Part shown: one piece after another, positions 61,247 through 64,000 of the stretch
How the letters are laid out: each line of letters opens with the position of its first letter
How positions within the stretch are numbered: the first letter of the stretch is position 1
Assembly: GCA_963838375.1 (NCBI GenBank)
Contig: CAWIQY010000003.1
Span: 124,001-188,000 of the forward strand
Reading direction: 5' to 3'
From: DVED01 sp963838375
Lineage (GTDB): Bacteria; Cyanobacteriota; Cyanobacteriia; Cyanobacteriales; Geitlerinemataceae
Length of the DNA: 64,000 bases
Made by a program: the position numbers and the translations under genes
The notes under the pieces: model-generated
What the model saw: only the letters and a program-made list of their open reading frames with translations
Databases searched by the model: none
What the model was told of the DNA's origin: nothing

Positions 61247-62017
61247 CTATTTCTGTCCGATCGCCCGTGCCACAATTTGCAGGAAAAAGAGCCGATCGTC
61301 TTGCCAATATGGACGCATTCCCGTCACTCTTTTCCGGTCAATGTCTTGTTTGAGATCGACATACAATTTATATTCAAGTTCTGGCGCGGTTGATTTGAAA
61401 TCGATCCAACTTTGAAAATCGATCGGGCAGTCCCGAGATTCGGAGCGAACCATCGACAAACCCGCATCTCGAAATAATTCTTTGAGTTCGTATAATTTGA
61501 ATAGTTTAATGTGAGATGAATCTCGCAATTTTTCCAGTCGATCGTATTGCGTTGCCCAATGAGAATTTCCCGGTGCAATGCGATCGATGACGACAACTCG
61601 ACCCCCTTTTCGACAGACTCGTTTCATTTCAGCAATAGCGAGATCGCTTCGCTCGAAGTGATGCAATGCAAACCCCGTCATCACCAAATCAAAGGTTTCA
61701 TCGGCATAGGGAAGGTTTTCCGCATATCCTCGTTGCACCGCAATATTGGTAATCCCTTTTTGTCGTGCTGTTTTCCATCCCCGATCGAGTTTGGTTCGAT
61801 CGCAATCTAAGGCAACGACTTGTCGGACGCAGGGTGCGATCGCTCGGCTCAATTGCCCGGTTCCGGCAGCCACATCCAACACTCGAAAATGGGGCTGGAG
61901 GGAAAGTGGACGAATAGCCCACTCTACATCAGAGTAACTGGAAAAGGTCAGTTGTGGACGATCGTATCGATTGGAGTTCGGACTAAAGTCTCGCTCGATC
62001 GAATCATCTGTATTCAT
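61247..62017 (-). CDS. Class I SAM-dependent methyltransferase
   Basis: A 256-residue methyltransferase with SAM motif I VLDVAAGTGQLSRAIAP, then VVALDCDRTKL, the PYADETFDLVMTGFALHHF motif (methyltransferase type 11/UbiE-like) and RKGGRVVVIDR. It has no signal peptide or membrane segment. Substrate unknown. It is a small-molecule or lipid/quinone-type methylase by overall layout. Not closely related to the methyltransferase domain at 5701-6470 by eye. Confidence 0.85.
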   Translation of the reverse strand: MNTDDSIERDFSPNSNRYDRPQLTFSSYSDVEWAIRPLSLQPHFRVLDVAAGTGQLSRAIAPCVRQVVALDCDRTKLDRGWKTARQKGITNIAVQRGYAENLPYADETFDLVMTGFALHHFERSDLAIAEMKRVCRKGGRVVVIDRIAPGNSHWATQYDRLEKLRDSSHIKLFKLYELKELFRDAGLSMVRSESRDCPIDFQSWIDFKSTAPELEYKLYVDLKQDIDRKRVTGMRPYWQDDRLFFLQIVARAIGQK

Positions 62018-62207
62018 AAAATATGTAATTGTTTAGTAACCGGGTAAAATTCAACAGAAGACGCCCTCTTGTGTGGGAAGATGGTGGTCTCTTTAATTGA
62101 CTTCAACCCAACTACTTAAAGACTTCGGGCATGAGCCATGGATTTAGAAGCTCAAAACTCATCGCTAATTACTGAATGCTTATATCCAACTTACCAACAA
62201 CTCTCCT

Positions 62208-63917
62208 CTAAAACAAGAAGTAGCGCTGTGCCATCGGTAACAACGTCGCCGGTTCGCAGGTGAGTAATTCACCATTGGCACGGACTTCGTAGGTTTCCGG
62301 ATCGACTTCGATCTGCGGCAGCACATCATTGAGTTTCATCTCGCGCTTGCCGATATTTCGGGTATCGCAGACACCCACAAGGGTTTTTTGTAAGTTGAGT
62401 TGGCGGGCAATATCCTGTTGCAGTGCCGCCTCGGAGACAAACGTCAAACAGGTGGCATTCTTGGCACTGCCGAAACTGCCGAACATCGGTCGCATATGGA
62501 CGGGTTGAGGCGTCGGAATGCTGGCATTGGCATCTCCCATTTGCGCATATGCGATCGCCCCTCCCTTTAATATGAGTTCCGGTTTAACTCCAAAAAAAGC
62601 GGGTTTCCACACACACAAATCGGCAAGTTTCCCGGCTTCGATCGATCCCACATACTGCGAAATTCCGTGGGCGATCGCTGGATTAATCGTGTATTTTGCG
62701 ACATATCGTTTCGCCCGGAAGTTATCATTTTGACTGCTATCTTCTGCCAATGCTCCCCGTTGCACTTTCATTTTATGCCCGGTTTGCCACGTGCGAATAA
62801 TTGTTTCTCCCACTCGTCCCATCGCCTGGGAATCGGAAGAAATCATACTAAAAGCGCCTAAATCGTGCAAGATATCTTCAGCGGCGATCGTTTCTCGGCG
62901 GATGCGAGATTCGGCAAAGGCGACATCTTCAGGAATTGCCGGATCGAGGTGGTGGCACACCATCAACATATCCAAATGTTCGTCCAGGGTGTTGAGGGTA
63001 TAAGGACGAGTTGGGTTAGTAGAAGAGGGCAACACATTCGCCTGTCCGCAAACTTTGATGATATCCGGCGCGTGTCCCCCGCCGGCGCCTTCGGTGTGGT
63101 AAGTGTGGATGGTACGGTTTCCGAAAGCGGCGATCGTTTGTTCTACAAATCCGGCTTCGTTGAGAGTGTCGGTGTGGATGGCAACTTGCACGTCGTACTC
63201 GTCGGCGACGCTCAGGCACGTATCGATCGTCGCTGGCGTAGTCCCCCAATCTTCATGGAGTTTTAGCCCCATAGCCCCGGCTAGCACTTGTTCTACGAGT
63301 CCTTGGGGTTGGCTGCTATTGCCTTTGCCGAGGAATCCCAAATTGATGGGAAAGGCTTCGGCAGCGCGTAACATCATGTGGATATTCCAGGGGCCCGGAG
63401 TGCAAGTGGTGGCGTTGGTTCCCGTCGCCGGACCCGTTCCGCCGCCAATCATCGTGGTGATGCCAGAAGCGATCGCCGTTTCGATTTGTTGGGGACAAAT
63501 AAAGTGAATGTGTGAGTCGATGCCGCCGGCAGTGACGATCGAACCTTCCCCGGCAATGACTTCAGTCCCAGGTCCGATGATGATATCAACGTTGTCTTGA
63601 ATGTAGGGGTTTCCGGCTTTACCAATTCGATCGATTTTGCCGTCTTTGATGCCGATATCGGCTTTGACAATTCCCCACCAATCGAGAATTAGAGCATTGG
63701 TAATCACCAAATCCACCGCGCCATCGGCGTTAGAAATAGGCGACTGTCCCATGCCATCGCGAATCACTTTCCCGCCGCCAAATTTTACTTCATCGCCGTA
63801 GGTGGTGTAGTCCCGTTCCACTTCAATAATCAGTTCTGTATCGGCGAGGCGAACCCGATCGCCTACAGTCGGACCGTAGGTGTCTGCATAGGCGCGGCGA
63901 TCCATGGGATAGCTCAT
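62208..63917 (-). CDS. ureC: Urease subunit alpha
   Basis: About 569 residues from MSYPMDRRAYADTYGPTVGD (ATG at 63917; an in-frame start at 63962 would add 15). Ni-site residues are intact: HIH in GGIDSHIHFICPQQ, carbamylated Lys in LKLHEDWG, His in VAIHTDTLNEAGF and HTEGAGGGHAPDI, and the flap MVCHHLDPAIPEDVAFAESRI. It hydrolyses urea with UreA and UreB. No ureB is seen in the 38 bp upstream, so beta/gamma subunits and accessory genes are outside the window. The 190 bp downstream (62018-62207) has no feature. Confidence 0.95.
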   Translation of the reverse strand: MSYPMDRRAYADTYGPTVGDRVRLADTELIIEVERDYTTYGDEVKFGGGKVIRDGMGQSPISNADGAVDLVITNALILDWWGIVKADIGIKDGKIDRIGKAGNPYIQDNVDIIIGPGTEVIAGEGSIVTAGGIDSHIHFICPQQIETAIASGITTMIGGGTGPATGTNATTCTPGPWNIHMMLRAAEAFPINLGFLGKGNSSQPQGLVEQVLAGAMGLKLHEDWGTTPATIDTCLSVADEYDVQVAIHTDTLNEAGFVEQTIAAFGNRTIHTYHTEGAGGGHAPDIIKVCGQANVLPSSTNPTRPYTLNTLDEHLDMLMVCHHLDPAIPEDVAFAESRIRRETIAAEDILHDLGAFSMISSDSQAMGRVGETIIRTWQTGHKMKVQRGALAEDSSQNDNFRAKRYVAKYTINPAIAHGISQYVGSIEAGKLADLCVWKPAFFGVKPELILKGGAIAYAQMGDANASIPTPQPVHMRPMFGSFGSAKNATCLTFVSEAALQQDIARQLNLQKTLVGVCDTRNIGKREMKLNDVLPQIEVDPETYEVRANGELLTCEPATLLPMAQRYFLF

Positions 63918-64000
63918 CGGTTCTCCTTCTGGGACATCACAATCTCGAACATTTATATCCAATCAAAAATAACTCTATCAGAAGATAGATGTTTTTTCAA

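Overview
The window is cyanobacterial chromosome. It carries psb27, a CRR7-type NDH-1 factor, two Tic20-family proteins, a PatA/PatG-type cyanobactin locus, the Nat (neutral amino acid) ABC system and urease alpha. The DNA is rich in CGATCG/GCGATCGC (HIP1-like) words and in dispersed CCCCTTCTCCCA...TGGGAGAAGGGG palindromes. A filamentous cyanobacterium seems likely, but the species cannot be fixed from the sequence alone.

Layout. 0-0.75 kb: a REP-associated (RAYT/Y1) transposase gene broken by its probable repeat family and a tandem duplication. 0.77-7.5 kb: a cyanobactin-type RiPP locus with a PatF-like prenyltransferase, a PatA-like subtilase, two small conserved cluster proteins, and a PatG-like subtilase with a SAM methyltransferase domain inserted before its C-terminal domain. 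No precursor peptide, heterocyclase (PatD) or oxidase is visible. 7.7-31.5 kb: mostly housekeeping genes (aroC, dapB, psb27, glyA, a WecA/MraY-type transferase, class I lysyl-tRNA synthetase, natB) with transporters and enzymes of unknown substrate. A 379-bp structured HEARO-like element splits a nuclease-like gene at 11.86 kb. 31.6-35.7 kb: an ammonium transporter followed by HAMP-PAS-PP2C, an ATPase-type regulator and a STAS-type protein. This looks like an ammonium-linked partner-switching module, with an apparent frameshift between transporter and phosphatase. 36-43 kb: tRNA-Cys, trmB, a CAP-RTX protein, DUF3386, CRR7, a decayed regulator copy, a frameshifted hypothetical gene and nfu. 43.8-50.5 kb: a co-directional group led by a fused epimerase-aminotransferase, plus a second epimerase, DUF1349, an EamA exporter and a Nudix-like protein. 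52.2-53.6 kb: a TnpB-only IS200/IS605 element. 55.4-60 kb: natDCA-E, interrupted by a dead four-helix-bundle gene. 60-64 kb: a SIMPL lipoprotein, a methyltransferase and ureC.

The most interesting points are the PatG-methyltransferase fusion beside a separate prenyltransferase (which suggests a linear, prenylated, C-terminally methylated peptide), the HEARO-like insertion immediately upstream of GTGA inside a gene, and the Amt/PP2C/STAS module. Several genes carry single apparent frameshifts (about 34.61, 42.57 and 54.34 kb). These may be true decay or sequencing errors, and cannot be told apart here. All functions are read by eye from protein motifs and no database search was run.
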